DNA from: Streptomyces sp. NBC_00249 | Lineage (GTDB): Bacteria; Actinomycetota; Actinomycetes; Streptomycetales; Streptomycetaceae | Length of the DNA stretch: 64,000 bases | NCBI RefSeq assembly: GCF_026342355.1 | Contig: NZ_JAPEMV010000008.1 | Coordinates: 416,315 to 480,314 of the forward strand | Direction: 5' to 3' | Shown here: one piece after another, positions 52,244-61,490 of the stretch | How positions within the stretch are numbered: position 1 is the first letter of the stretch | How the letters are laid out: every line of letters starts with the position of its first letter | Program-made: the position numbers and the translations under genes | Notes under the pieces: generated by a model | Told to the model about the DNA's origin: nothing | The model's input: the letters and a program-made list of their open reading frames with translations, nothing else | Databases searched by the model: none

Positions 52244-53689
52244 TCAGCGGGCCACGTAGGTCCCCGCGGCCCGGTCGTGCCAGGCCCTGCGGCGCGGGCG
52301 GTCCACGAGGCACCAGAGGCTGCCGGGCAGGCCGAGGAAGGCGTACACCAGCCAGCGGCGCAGGGCGGCGCCGAAGGACGGCGGGCGCATCGTGGCGGCG
52401 GCCAGGACGCGGATCCCGAGGATCTTCTTGCCCGGGGTGCGGCCCCAGCGGGCGGTGGGCAGCGCCTCGTAGAACACCCCGAAGAGCAGGACGGCGCCGA
52501 GTACGAGGCCCAGGGACCCGGCGGTGGTCGCGTCGAGGAGCCAGACGGTGGTGGTCCGCCCGCTCCCCCGGGCCGCGTCCACCTTGGCCTCCACGTGGGC
52601 CGTCACCCCGGGTACGAGGGGCAGCGCGGCGGCGACGGCGACCCCGGCCAGGACGAGGGAGTCCAGGGCCCGGGCCAGCAGCCGGCGGCCCAGGCCGGCG
52701 GGGCGGACGGCCCGCTCCGCCATCCGTTCGAAGACGGCGCGGGTGGCCTCGGCGCGGGTGCCGCGCGGCTGCGCCGGTTCCGGGGCGGGGTCGTCCGCCG
52801 GTCCGGCGGCGGCGGGGGCGGGGGCCACCGGCCGGGCGGGGACGGGCGCGGGGCTCCACAGCGCGTCGGCGGCCGCTTCGGACGCGGGCTCCGGGACGGC
52901 GGGGCGGGTCGGGGCGGCGACGGCCGCCGGGGCGAAGGAGCGGGCCGGGGCGGGCGCGGGAGCCGGGGCGGAGGACCGGGCGGGGGCGGGGGCGGGCGCC
53001 GGGACCGCCGAGGCGGCCGGGGCGGCCTCCGGCCAGGACGAGGTCAGCCCGGAACCGCTGCCACCGCTCCCCCCTGCGGCGTCGGGCCAGGCGGGCGGCC
53101 GGGCCGACAGGATCCCGACGCTCTCCGCCGGGGCGGCCGGGGCCCGCGCCGGGAGCCGCCGGGCGGCGGGCACGGCGGGAGCGGGAGGCACCGCGGGCAC
53201 CGCGGGCGCTGCGGGCGCCGCGGGTGCGGCCGGTGCGGCGGCGGGTGCTGCGGCCGCGGCGGCGGTCCGGGCCAGGGAGATCCCCGACGGGCGGGCCTCG
53301 GCCGCGGCGACGTCCGGGTCGCCCCACGACACCCGGACGTCGCGGGGGCCGCCGAAGCCGGCCTGGTGCGCGGGGTCGGCCTGCCAGCCCCCCGCCTCCG
53401 GGACGTACCGGGGCTCGGGTTCGGGTTCCGGTTCCGGTTCGGGCAGCGCCTCGGTCACGGAGGTCTGGTCCAGGAACACCGGCCCCGTCTCGTCGGCGGG
53501 CGCGGCGGGGCGGCTCGTACCCGGGACCCAGGAGGCGCCGTTCCAGTACCGGACGTACCCGGGGATGGACGGATCGGGGTAGTAGCCCTCGCGGGCAGCG
53601 TGCTCGCCGTCACCAGGGGAGGCCGTCAATGTCCCCAACTCCGATCGTGGCTTGAGGCTTGTCAGGGGAGGACCCAAGGGGAGGACCAT
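52244..53689 (-). CDS. RDD family membrane protein with long Ala/Pro linker
   Basis: The 481-aa frame has an N-terminal SHOCT/DUF2510-like motif EGYYPDPSIPGYVRYWNG, a long Ala/Pro/Glu linker with EPEPEPEPEP, and a C-terminal RDD domain (LGRRLLARALDSLVLAG, RWGRTPGKKILGIRVL). ATG 53689 is one possible start, but its upstream sequence belongs to the TnpB element end. A TTG at 53629 has GGAG-like spacing and may be the native start. The TnpB insertion probably displaced its promoter. Confidence 0.8.
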   Translation of the reverse strand: MVLPLGPPLTSLKPRSELGTLTASPGDGEHAAREGYYPDPSIPGYVRYWNGASWVPGTSRPAAPADETGPVFLDQTSVTEALPEPEPEPEPEPRYVPEAGGWQADPAHQAGFGGPRDVRVSWGDPDVAAAEARPSGISLARTAAAAAAPAAAPAAPAAPAAPAVPAVPPAPAVPAARRLPARAPAAPAESVGILSARPPAWPDAAGGSGGSGSGLTSSWPEAAPAASAVPAPAPAPARSSAPAPAPAPARSFAPAAVAAPTRPAVPEPASEAAADALWSPAPVPARPVAPAPAAAGPADDPAPEPAQPRGTRAEATRAVFERMAERAVRPAGLGRRLLARALDSLVLAGVAVAAALPLVPGVTAHVEAKVDAARGSGRTTTVWLLDATTAGSLGLVLGAVLLFGVFYEALPTARWGRTPGKKILGIRVLAAATMRPPSFGAALRRWLVYAFLGLPGSLWCLVDRPRRRAWHDRAAGTYVAR

Positions 53690-53960
53690 AGCCAAGAACC
53701 CCCTCCCGGCAGGTCCGGTAACGGGAGATTCCAAGCGTCTCGAATCAGCTCGGTGATCCCATGTCGGACGTGGTGTCCGGCGGTGGGATGCCCCACCGTG
53801 GAGGTGTGGCGTGGGCATGCAGGTGGAAGCCCGCGCCCAGTGCCGCTCCTCGTGGCCGGTGTCGGCTGGTGGGTGTGCTGATCGTCGTCACGTCCTGGTG
53901 CCGGTGGGCTGCGCGTGGCAGCCGGGTCCGGTCCGTGTGAGCGTGTCCCTCCGGACGCTT
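53690..53960 (-). ncRNA. possible omega RNA region at TnpB 3' end
   Basis: In characterised TnpB systems a guide RNA is processed from the 3' end of the gene and the right end. Here that region contains short hairpins: GGTGGG-GCAT-CCCACC near 53788-53804, GGAC...GTCC, and the end hairpin at 53703. No experimental or covariation support is available. Confidence 0.3.
53703..53727. repeat. TnpB-element right-end hairpin
   Basis: CTCCCG (53703-53708) and CGGGAG (53722-53727) flank a 13-nt centre, preceded on the minus strand by GGAAT. Such GAATC-type hairpin ends mark the right end of IS605-type TnpB elements. It lies 17 bp from the TnpB stop. Confidence 0.5.
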
Positions 53961-55724
53961 GCCCGCCGGACCCATGGGGCTGGTGGGGGAGGGTGCCCTG
54001 CGTCGCCTGGGCGCGGGGCGTGCTGTACGTCGCCGAGTCGAGCCGGTCTTGGACCGGTCCTCGCGGCTGGTCTTCGGCGCGGTTGGTGTGATGACCGCGC
54101 TCGCTTCGAGCTTGTCCACGACCGTGCGGATGGCCATGACGCCGGTGGTCCGGTCGATGACGGTCTTGGTCTGGTGGGTGAGGCCGCGGGATGCGATGCG
54201 CTGCCAGGCGCCCTGGTCGCGGTCGCCGCGCCAGGAGCAGTCGGGATTCGGGCAGACGGCCCACTTCCAGCCGGGGACGGTGGGCCGGTCGGGGGCTTTG
54301 CGGTGGCGCACCGGGGTGAGGCACCGGGGGCAGTGCTTGGATGTGTTGCGTGCCGGAACGGTGACCACGGCGATACCCGTCTCCGCGCCCACGTGCCGCA
54401 TCCGCTCCACGATCTGCCCGCGTACCTGCTGGGAGAGACGGGTGTTCATGGTGCGGCCCATGCCACGGGCTTCCATGGAGCGGAGGTCCTCGACATAGAT
54501 GACACTCGCACCTGCGGCGGTGGCCTGATCCACTGCCCAGCGGGCAGCGGCCCAGGCCAGTGCGTCATTGAGGTTCGCGCGGCGCTCGGAAACGTAACCG
54601 ATCTCATCGCTCAGAACGGCGTGCTTGGCAGCCAGGGCATGCTGTTCGTCTCCGGTGGTGAGCCGCTGGTAGCGGCTGGCCTTGGCATGCAAGTACTCGC
54701 CCTGCCGTCGCAGCCGGTGCTGCTTGGCGAGAACCCCGGCCGACCGGAATGTCCCCCCGGCCCCGAGTGCGGTGATCCGCCCGTCCTCGTTCAACCGGGC
54801 GGACCCGGCGGACAGCAGGGTGTTCAGGCCCCAGTCCACACCGAGCGCGACCGTGTGTCCGCTGCGGGCCGTTCTGGGCGCCAGGTAGGTGTAGGCGAGA
54901 TCGGCGCGGACGCAGCCCTGTTGCGGGCGCAGGGTGGGCAGGTGCAGCACTGCACCCGCCGGGATTGTGGGTGGCAGGGAGATGGGGCAGGACACCCACG
55001 TCCAGTCCTTGTACGACCGTGGGTCGGCCCGGGTGGGGAGCTGCAAGCGCAGCAGCGCACGGTCCGACTCGGTCTCGTGACGTTCGATGGTGGCCTGCTG
55101 CCCGTCACACGCCGACAGCGACAGCAACCGCGCCGCTCCGGGTGCGGCCTCCATCTCGAACAGATCGGCGGGCATCCGGTCGTGCTTCTTGGCGAATGCG
55201 GCGATCTGCCGGGTGCGGGAGTTGATGACGCCGGACGCAAGGTGCTGCCCGCCCGGCACCGCCGCACGCACCCGGTCCCACTCCCTGGGCGTGCGCTCGC
55301 CGGGATCGGCAGGCCAGGCCACGAGCACCCCGGAGGTCAGGTCGGCGCGCCACTTCGCCGACCGCAGCAAGCGTCCGGCCTGCTCCTGCGCCATGCGGAC
55401 GATCCGGTCGTTGACGCGGATGCCTTCGGGCGGTGAGACGCGCCAGCCCAGACGACGCAGAGCCATCCACGCGTTGGACGGCAGCTTCCTGCCCCCGCCG
55501 TCCTCCCCAGAGGCCAGCGCATCCACATCGGGGGCGTTCCAGCGGTCGGCCAGCAGCTCGGCGACCATGGCAGCCACCAGACCGGCCGCCCAGCCGACCC
55601 GCTCCGCCAGCACGGAGACCGCCAGCAGCTCACCTGTCTCCTCGTCCACACCCGTCCGCAACAGACCACGAGCACAAGCAGTCCGAGCGGCCTGACCCAC
55701 GGCCGGCGACACCTTGCGGCTCAA
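53745..55724 (-). CDS. TnpB/IS605 OrfB-like RNA-guided nuclease, unusually long
   Basis: The 659-aa protein has a split RuvC nuclease: ALGVDWGLNTL (Asp297), IYVEDLRSMEARG (Glu412) and CSWRGDRDQGAW (Asp503), with a zinc ribbon of Cys465, Cys468, Cys491 and Cys496. All catalytic residues are present. The first about 290 residues are helical and larger than in minimal TnpB; the last about 150 residues are basic and low-complexity, possibly translated guide-RNA region. TTG 55724 has GGGGAGG upstream. No TnpA is present. It lies between an RDD gene and the ssgG-like gene. Confidence 0.85.
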   Translation of the reverse strand: MSRKVSPAVGQAARTACARGLLRTGVDEETGELLAVSVLAERVGWAAGLVAAMVAELLADRWNAPDVDALASGEDGGGRKLPSNAWMALRRLGWRVSPPEGIRVNDRIVRMAQEQAGRLLRSAKWRADLTSGVLVAWPADPGERTPREWDRVRAAVPGGQHLASGVINSRTRQIAAFAKKHDRMPADLFEMEAAPGAARLLSLSACDGQQATIERHETESDRALLRLQLPTRADPRSYKDWTWVSCPISLPPTIPAGAVLHLPTLRPQQGCVRADLAYTYLAPRTARSGHTVALGVDWGLNTLLSAGSARLNEDGRITALGAGGTFRSAGVLAKQHRLRRQGEYLHAKASRYQRLTTGDEQHALAAKHAVLSDEIGYVSERRANLNDALAWAAARWAVDQATAAGASVIYVEDLRSMEARGMGRTMNTRLSQQVRGQIVERMRHVGAETGIAVVTVPARNTSKHCPRCLTPVRHRKAPDRPTVPGWKWAVCPNPDCSWRGDRDQGAWQRIASRGLTHQTKTVIDRTTGVMAIRTVVDKLEASAVITPTAPKTSREDRSKTGSTRRRTARPAPRRRRAPSPTSPMGPAGKRPEGHAHTDRTRLPRAAHRHQDVTTISTPTSRHRPRGAALGAGFHLHAHATPPRWGIPPPDTTSDMGSPS

Positions 55725-55964
55725 CGCCCACCTCCCCTGCGGCCAGTGCTGTCATCCGACCAACGACACCACGCACGAAAGGTCACCCATTCGACCCACG
55801 AACCCGCACTCCAACCGATTGGTTTCGGTCAGCCGAAAGAATCCGGCCAACCTTGAAATCGGTGCCGGAAGTCGCGTCATACCCGGGCACAAGGGAGCTC
55901 TCTCCTGACGTGGGGCGCGATCCGCCCCCGCGCCGGAAGCGATACGCACCGAAGTGAGGCCGTC

Positions 55965-56444
55965 ATGCACCACCCCGTCATCGAGCGCGAGCTGGAACTG
56001 AAGCTGGTCCTGTCCCCCGAGCGCAGCATCCCCGTGCCCGCCAAGCTCCTCTACCTCACCGACGACCCGTACGCCGTGCACGTCACCTTCCACAGCGGCT
56101 CCAGCACCCCGGTCAACTGGACCTTCGCCCGCGAGCTGCTCGTCGAGGGGGTGTTCCGCCCGTGCGGCCACGGAGACGTCCGGATCTGGCCCACGAAGAT
56201 CGACAACAAGTCCGTGCTGTGCATGGCGCTCAGTTCCCCCGACGGTGACGCCCTGCTGGAGGCCCCGGCGGGCTCCGTGTCGGCCTGGCTGGAGCGAACC
56301 CTGCGCGTGGTCCCGCCGGGGACCGAGGCGGAGCGGCTCGGTCTGGACGCGGCGCTGGCCGAGCTGCTCACCCCGACCCCGGCCGACGAGCTGTGGCTGC
56401 GCGACCCGTGGCCCTCGGACGAGTCCGCGGACGGTGACCTGTGA
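55965..56444 (+). CDS. ssgG: SsgA-like sporulation and cell division regulator
   Basis: The 159-aa protein has the SALP-family pattern: LKLVLSPERSIPVPAKLLYLTDDPYAVHVTFHSG (about 13-46), NWTFARELLVEGV and PCGHGDVRIWP. SsgA-like proteins localise to septa and control peptidoglycan events during sporulation. Context (glcD-like and hpd downstream) matches S. coelicolor ssgG rather than ssgB. The upstream gap contains AT-rich promoter-like sequence. Confidence 0.88.
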   Translation: MHHPVIERELELKLVLSPERSIPVPAKLLYLTDDPYAVHVTFHSGSSTPVNWTFARELLVEGVFRPCGHGDVRIWPTKIDNKSVLCMALSSPDGDALLEAPAGSVSAWLERTLRVVPPGTEAERLGLDAALAELLTPTPADELWLRDPWPSDESADGDL

Positions 56445-56589
56445 TGCGTGACGCCGAGAGGCCGGCGTCACCGGCCGGGCCCCCGAAGCACCTGTACACC
56501 CCGAAGACGAAGACGAGCACGACGATGAGCACCACCAGCACGACCACCACCACGCCCACCACGCCCACGACCGCGCCGACGGCCACCAC
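56368..56589 (-). CDS. possible very hydrophobic small membrane protein
   Basis: A 73-codon frame from GTG 56589 encodes a strongly hydrophobic stretch VVVVVLVVLIVVLVFVFGV then a basic tail. It lies 25 bp downstream of the GlcD-like gene on the same strand but overlaps the ssgG-like 3' end. Overlap and lack of a clear ribosome site make it doubtful. Confidence 0.3.
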   Translation of the reverse strand: MVAVGAVVGVVGVVVVVLVVLIVVLVFVFGVYRCFGGPAGDAGLSASRITGHRPRTRPRATGRAATARRPGSG

Positions 56590-56614
56590 GGCCCCGACGG
56601 CCCGGCCCGCCCCC

Positions 56615-58009
56615 TCAGAAGAGCTTGCCGGGGTTCAGCAGCCCGAGCGGGTCGAAGGCGTGCTTGACGTTGCGCTGCATCTCCAGCCCCACCGGCCCCA
56701 GTTCGCGGGCCAGCCATTCCTTCTTCAGCACCCCGACCCCGTGCTCCCCGGTGATGGTCCCGCCGAGGGCCAGGCCCAGGGCCATGATCTCGTCGAAGGA
56801 CGCGCGCGCCCGCCGCGCCTCGTCCTCGTCCGCGGGGTCGAAGCAGACGACCGGGTGGGTGTTGCCGTCCCCGGCGTGCGCGCAGACGCCGATGAGCAGG
56901 TCGTGGTCCCGCGCGATGGCCGCGGTCCCGTCCAGCATCTCGGCGAGCCGCGACCGGGGTACGCAGACGTCGTCGATCATCGTCGCGGGGCGCAGCGCCT
57001 CCAGCGCGGTCAGGGACATCCGGCGGGCCTGGAGCAGCAGTTCCGACTCCGCCTCGTCCTCGGCGGGTACGACGGCGGTGGCGCCGGCGGCCGTGCACAG
57101 CTCGCCGACGGCCGCGAGCCCGGCGGCCGCGTCCGGGGTGTCGAAGGCGGCCAGCAGCAGCGCCTCCGTGCTGTCGGGCAGCCCCATCTTGCCGAGGGCG
57201 TTGACGGCGCGGACGGTGGTGCGGTCCATCAGCTCCAGCAGCGAGGGCGCCAGCCCCGCCTCCATGACGGCGCAGACTGCCTCGCAGGCGGCGGCGACGG
57301 AGGGGAACTCGGCGGCGAGCGCCAGCTGGCGGGGCGGCGCGGGCCGCAGCGCCAGTACGGCCTGGACGACCACGCCGAGGCTGCCCTCGGAGCCCACGAA
57401 GAGCCGGGTCAGGTCATATCCGGCGACCCCCTTGGCGGTACGCCGTCCCGTGCGCAGGAGCCGGCCGTCGGCCAGGACGACGTCGAGCCCGAGCACGTAC
57501 TCGGCGGTGACCCCGTACTTGACGCAGCACAGGCCGCCGGAGGCGGTGCCGATGTTCCCGCCGATGGTGCACTGCTCCCAGCTGGAGGGGTCGGGCGGGT
57601 AGTACAGGCCCTGTTCGGCGACCGCTCGTGAGAGGACCGCGTTGACCACGCCCGGCTCGACGACCGCGATCCGGTCGACGGTGGAGATCTCCAGGATCCG
57701 GTCCATCCTGACGAGGGAGAGCACGATGCAGCCGTCGGAGGCGTTGGCGGCGCCGGACAGTCCCGTGCGGGCGCCCTGGGGGACCACGGGGACGCGGAGG
57801 GCGGTGGCGGTGCGCAGGACGTGCTGGACCTGCTCCACGGTCCGGGGCAGGACGACCACGGCCGGGGTGCCGGCGGCGCAGAAGCTGGCCATGTCGGTGC
57901 TGTAGGAGGCGGTCACCTGCGGGTCGGTGAGGAGGGCCTCGGGCGGCAGTCCTTCGCGGAGCCGCGCGAGGAGCCGTCCGTGGAGTTCGTGTGCCGTGGG
58001 GTGGTCCAT
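56615..58009 (-). CDS. FAD-linked oxidoreductase (GlcD/LldD-type)
   Basis: The 464-aa protein has the VAO-type FAD domain: PQGARTGLSGAANAS (about 76-90), PDPSSWEQCTIGGNIGTASGG, and a C-terminal AEGDGNTHPVVC-like HAGDGNTHP plus GEHGVGVLKKEWL. It oxidises a 2-hydroxy acid such as glycolate or D-lactate, reducing an unknown acceptor. It lies between the ssgG-like gene and a divergent TPR gene. Confidence 0.9.
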   Translation of the reverse strand: MDHPTAHELHGRLLARLREGLPPEALLTDPQVTASYSTDMASFCAAGTPAVVVLPRTVEQVQHVLRTATALRVPVVPQGARTGLSGAANASDGCIVLSLVRMDRILEISTVDRIAVVEPGVVNAVLSRAVAEQGLYYPPDPSSWEQCTIGGNIGTASGGLCCVKYGVTAEYVLGLDVVLADGRLLRTGRRTAKGVAGYDLTRLFVGSEGSLGVVVQAVLALRPAPPRQLALAAEFPSVAAACEAVCAVMEAGLAPSLLELMDRTTVRAVNALGKMGLPDSTEALLLAAFDTPDAAAGLAAVGELCTAAGATAVVPAEDEAESELLLQARRMSLTALEALRPATMIDDVCVPRSRLAEMLDGTAAIARDHDLLIGVCAHAGDGNTHPVVCFDPADEDEARRARASFDEIMALGLALGGTITGEHGVGVLKKEWLARELGPVGLEMQRNVKHAFDPLGLLNPGKLF

Positions 58010-58105
58010 GGGGCCAGGGTGGCACCCGGGGCCATCGGTGTGAACACGGCCGCGACCGGCTTCGGACACCTCCGCGAGCTCTTCATATTGACGCACAGTG
58101 AGCGC

Positions 58106-59629
58106 ATGGACGGATTCGACGAGCAAGCGCAGCAGCCCGCGCCGCCCGTGACCTTCACCGGCCGCAAGACGGTCGTGGCGGCCGCGGTGGCGGTGGTCCT
58201 GATCGCCGGGGCCCTGCTGATCCGCCCGGCCCGTACGGGCGACGACGCGCGCCCGCCGGGCCCGAGCGAACGGGCCGCGTCCGCGGTGGGGCTGGGCGCT
58301 CCGGCGGCGGCGGTGGACCTGACGGCGCTGGTGGCGGACCGGGAGAAGTGGCTCGCGGGGCACGCGGACGACGACGCTTCGTGGGCGGTGCTCGGGTCGG
58401 CGTACCTGGAACAGGCGCGCCGGACGGCCGATTCGGGCTGGTACCCGAAGGCGGAGAAGGCCCTGAAACGGTCGCTGGAGGTCCGGCCCGTGGAGAAGGG
58501 CAACTTCGACGCGATGACGGGCATGGGCGCCCTCGCCAACGCCCGGCGGGACTTCGGCACCGGCCGCAAGTGGGGCGAGCTGGTACGGGCGCAGGCGCCG
58601 CGGCGCTGGACGGCGTACCCGGTGCTCGTGGACGCGTACACGGGCCTGGGCGACTACAAGGGCGCCCAGCGGGCCATGGACCGGCTGATGGAGCTCCGCC
58701 CGGGCCTGGCCGCATACCTGCGGGCCGCGCAGGTGTACCGGGACCGGGGCTGGCGCGAGGACGCGGTGGTCGCGCTGGAGCACGCGGCGGGCGCGGCGAA
58801 GGCCCCGGTGGAGAAGGCGTACGTGCTGTTCCGGCTCGGGGAGCTGTCGTTCGAGCGCGGGGAGACCTCGGAGGCGCTGCGCCAGTACGAGGCCGCGCTG
58901 CGGACGGACCCCGCGCAGGCCGAGGCGCTGGGCGGGCGGGCCCGTGCGCTGGCCGGGCTGGGCCGCGAGGGCGAGGCCGTACGGGACTACCGGCTGGCGC
59001 TGGGCCGGGCGGCCGAACCGCGCCTCGCGCTGGAGCTGGGCGAGCTGCTGGAGTCGCTGGGGCGGGAGGCGGAGGCGCGCGCCCCGTACGGGACGCTGGC
59101 GGCGCTGGCGGCGCGGGGCGGGCACGACGGGGTGGACGAGTCGGTGGTGCTCGGCCTGTACGAGGCGGACCACGGCGACGCGGGGTCGGCCGTACGGCGC
59201 CTGACGGCGGAGTGGGGCCGGCACAAGAACGTGCAGGTGGCCGACGCGCTGGGCTGGGCGCTGCACCGCACGGGGGACGACGCGGCGGCGCTGGAGTACG
59301 CGAAGAAGGCGACCGAACAGGGGCTGCGGAGCGCGGACTTCGCCTACCACCGGGCGGTGATCGAACGGGGTGTGGGCGACGAGGCGGGGGCCCGCCGCCA
59401 CCTCCAGGAGGCGATGCGGACCAACCCGCGCTTCTCACCGGTGCGGGGGCCCCTCGCGAAGGAGGCCCTGGAGTCGGTCGGGCAGCCGCCGCCGGGCGGC
59501 CCGGAACACATGCAGCCGACCACGCCGTGGACCCCGCCGGACCTCCCGAAGCCCAACCCGAAGCCGAAGCCGAAACCGAAGCCGGCGAAGCCGGCCCCGG
59601 GTGGCAAATCCAGCCCCGCCGGCGTTTGA
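58106..59629 (+). CDS. TPR-repeat membrane protein
   Basis: The 507-aa product has an N-terminal membrane anchor (about 20-40) and many TPR-like helical repeats (WAVLGSAYLEQARR, AYVLFRLGELSFERGETSEALRQYEAAL). The C-terminus is a KPNPKPKPKPKP Lys-Pro run ending GGKSSPAGV. The last residues and the stop are contributed by the dispersed repeat at 59609, so the native end may have been altered. Function is unknown. Confidence 0.85.
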   Translation: MDGFDEQAQQPAPPVTFTGRKTVVAAAVAVVLIAGALLIRPARTGDDARPPGPSERAASAVGLGAPAAAVDLTALVADREKWLAGHADDDASWAVLGSAYLEQARRTADSGWYPKAEKALKRSLEVRPVEKGNFDAMTGMGALANARRDFGTGRKWGELVRAQAPRRWTAYPVLVDAYTGLGDYKGAQRAMDRLMELRPGLAAYLRAAQVYRDRGWREDAVVALEHAAGAAKAPVEKAYVLFRLGELSFERGETSEALRQYEAALRTDPAQAEALGGRARALAGLGREGEAVRDYRLALGRAAEPRLALELGELLESLGREAEARAPYGTLAALAARGGHDGVDESVVLGLYEADHGDAGSAVRRLTAEWGRHKNVQVADALGWALHRTGDDAAALEYAKKATEQGLRSADFAYHRAVIERGVGDEAGARRHLQEAMRTNPRFSPVRGPLAKEALESVGQPPPGGPEHMQPTTPWTPPDLPKPNPKPKPKPKPAKPAPGGKSSPAGV

Positions 59630-59660
59630 GGCGCGGGGGTCCGGGGGCGGAGCCCCCGGC
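59609..59660 (+). repeat. dispersed GC-rich intergenic repeat overlapping a gene end
   Basis: The unit CCAGCCCCGCCGGCGTTTGAGG..GGGGGCGGAGCCCCC begins inside the TPR gene and supplies its stop codon TGA. It therefore behaves as a mobile intergenic element that entered a gene end. Confidence 0.8.
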
Positions 59661-59672
59661 AACGGCGCCGCA

Positions 59673-59702
59673 CCGGCTCCCACCCAGCAGGGCGGGAGCC
59701 GG
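59673..59702. terminator. hairpin terminator after hpd
   Basis: CCGGCTCCC and GGGAGCCGG form a perfect 9-bp stem with a 12-nt loop, 15 bp past the hpd stop. Confidence 0.8.
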
Positions 59703-59716
59703 ATGGCGGGACCGGA

Positions 59717-60862
59717 CTACAGGTTGCCGCGCTTCTCCTGCTCGCGCTCGATCGCCTCGAACAGGGCCTTGAAGTTGCCCTTGCCGAAGCCCATGGAGCC
59801 GTGCCGCTCGATGATCTCGAAGAAGACCGTCGGGCGGTCCTGCACCGGCTTGGTGAAGATCTGCAGCAGGTAGCCGTCCTCGTCGCGGTCGGCCAGGATC
59901 TTCAGCTCGCGCAGCTCGTCGATCGGGACACGGGTGTCGCCGACCCACTCGCCGAGGGTGTCGTAGTAGGAGTCCGGGACGGACAGGAACTGGACGCCCG
60001 CCGCGCGCATGGTCCGCACGGTCGCGACGATGTCGTTCGAGGCGAGCGCGATGTGCTGGACGCCCGGCCCGTTGTAGAACTCCAGGTACTCGTCGATCTG
60101 CGACTTCTTCTTCGCGATCGCCGGCTCGTTGATCGGGAACTTGACCTTCTTGGTGCCGTCGGCGACGACCTTCGACATCAGCGCCGAGTACTCGGTCGCG
60201 ATGTCGTCGCCCACGAACTCCTTCATGTTCGTGAAGCCCATGACCTTGTTGTAGAAGGCGACCCACTCGTTCATGCGGCCGAGCTCGACGTTGCCCACGC
60301 AGTGGTCGATGGCCTGGAAGGTGCGCTTGGCCGGCGGGGCCACCATCGGCTCGACGGCGACGTAGCCCGGCAGGTAGGGGCCGTCGTAGCCGCTGCGCTC
60401 GACCAGGGTGTGGCGGGTCTGGCCGTAGGTGGCGATGGCCGCCAGCACCACGGTGCCGTGCTCGTCCTTGACCTCGTACGGCTCGTCCAGCCCGCGCGCG
60501 CCCTGCTCCACCGCGTACGCGTACGCCGCCCGGACGTCGGGGACCTCGATGGCGAGGTCGATGACGCCGTCACCGTGCTCGGTGACGTGCTCGGCGAGGA
60601 AGCGGCCGTGGTCCGTCGTCGGCTTGATGACCGAGGTGAGGACGAAACGCGCGGAGCCGTTCGTGAGGACGTAGCTGGCGGTCTCGCGGCTGCCGTTCTC
60701 CGGTCCGGAGTAGGCGACGAGCTTCATGCCGAAGGCGGTCGAGTAGTAGTGCGCGGCCTGCTTGGCATTGCCGACGGCGAAGACGACCGCGTCCATGCCC
60801 TTCACCGGGAAGGGGTCTGCCTCACGCGCGGTGTGCGGGGTGGTGTCGAGGGTCTCAGTCAT
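59717..60862 (-). CDS. hpd: 4-hydroxyphenylpyruvate dioxygenase
   Basis: The 381-aa product has two vicinal-oxygen-chelate domains. Iron ligands lie in AIDHCVGNVE, GVQHIALASNDI and YLLQIFTKPV...PTVFFEIIERHG. It converts 4-hydroxyphenylpyruvate to homogentisate in tyrosine catabolism. Length is typical. It is divergent from a Lrp/AsnC regulator, which is likely its controller. Confidence 0.96.
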   Translation of the reverse strand: MTETLDTTPHTAREADPFPVKGMDAVVFAVGNAKQAAHYYSTAFGMKLVAYSGPENGSRETASYVLTNGSARFVLTSVIKPTTDHGRFLAEHVTEHGDGVIDLAIEVPDVRAAYAYAVEQGARGLDEPYEVKDEHGTVVLAAIATYGQTRHTLVERSGYDGPYLPGYVAVEPMVAPPAKRTFQAIDHCVGNVELGRMNEWVAFYNKVMGFTNMKEFVGDDIATEYSALMSKVVADGTKKVKFPINEPAIAKKKSQIDEYLEFYNGPGVQHIALASNDIVATVRTMRAAGVQFLSVPDSYYDTLGEWVGDTRVPIDELRELKILADRDEDGYLLQIFTKPVQDRPTVFFEIIERHGSMGFGKGNFKALFEAIEREQEKRGNL

Positions 60863-60988
60863 GAGCGCAGAGTCCCGCCCTTCCACAAGCTGCGCAATAG
60901 TTTCCATTTTGCCTGTACAGAATGCCCAGCACGGCCGCAGGATGACTGAGAGATCTGTGCAGTATGACCAGCTCGGGAGAGGGCACCC

Positions 60989-61459
60989 ATGGGGATCGAC
61001 GAACTCGACGGCCGGCTCATCGTCCTGCTCGCCCGCGAGCCCCGGATAGGGGTCCTGGAGGCCTCGCGGCGGCTCGGGGTGGCGCGCGGGACGGTGCAGG
61101 CGCGGCTGGACCGGCTCCAGTCGAACGGGGTGATCCGGGGCTTCGGGCCGCAGGTCGACCCGACGGCGCTGGGGTATCCGGTGACGGCCTTCGCCACCCT
61201 GGAGATCAAACAGGGGCAGGGTGCGGACGTACGGGCCCACCTGGACGGGGTGCCGGAGGTGCTGGAGCTGCACACCACGACCGGGCACGGGGACATGCTG
61301 TGCCGGCTGGTGGCGCGGTCGAACGCGGACCTCCAGCGGGTGATCGACCGGGTGGTCGGCTTCGAGGGGATCGTGCGGGCGTCGACGGCGATCGTGATGG
61401 AGAACCCGGTACCACTGCGGATCATCCCGCTGGTGGAGCAGGCGGCTTCGGACGACTGA
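60989..61459 (+). CDS. Lrp/AsnC-family transcriptional regulator
   Basis: The 156-aa protein has an N-terminal HTH (IDELDGRLIVLLAREPRIGVLEASRRLGVARGTVQARLDRLQ, about 3-44) and a RAM effector domain (EIKQGQGADVRAHL ... VLELHTTTGHGDMLCRLVARS). It presumably senses an amino acid and regulates the divergent hpd gene. In the 126-bp gap, GCAATAG-TTTCC-ATTTTGC is a partial inverted repeat. Confidence 0.9.
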   Translation: MGIDELDGRLIVLLAREPRIGVLEASRRLGVARGTVQARLDRLQSNGVIRGFGPQVDPTALGYPVTAFATLEIKQGQGADVRAHLDGVPEVLELHTTTGHGDMLCRLVARSNADLQRVIDRVVGFEGIVRASTAIVMENPVPLRIIPLVEQAASDD

Positions 61460-61490
61460 TCCGCCCCTCGCCGGAGTTCCAAAGAAGACG

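Noticed and set aside
53745..55724. Cas12 effector of a type V CRISPR system
   Set aside because: No repeat array, no Cas1/Cas2 and size nearer to TnpB. It is better described as a TnpB-like protein.
56441..57631. Thr-rich plus-strand frame after the ssgG-like gene
   Set aside because: It is antisense to the GlcD-type oxidoreductase, which has clear FAD motifs.
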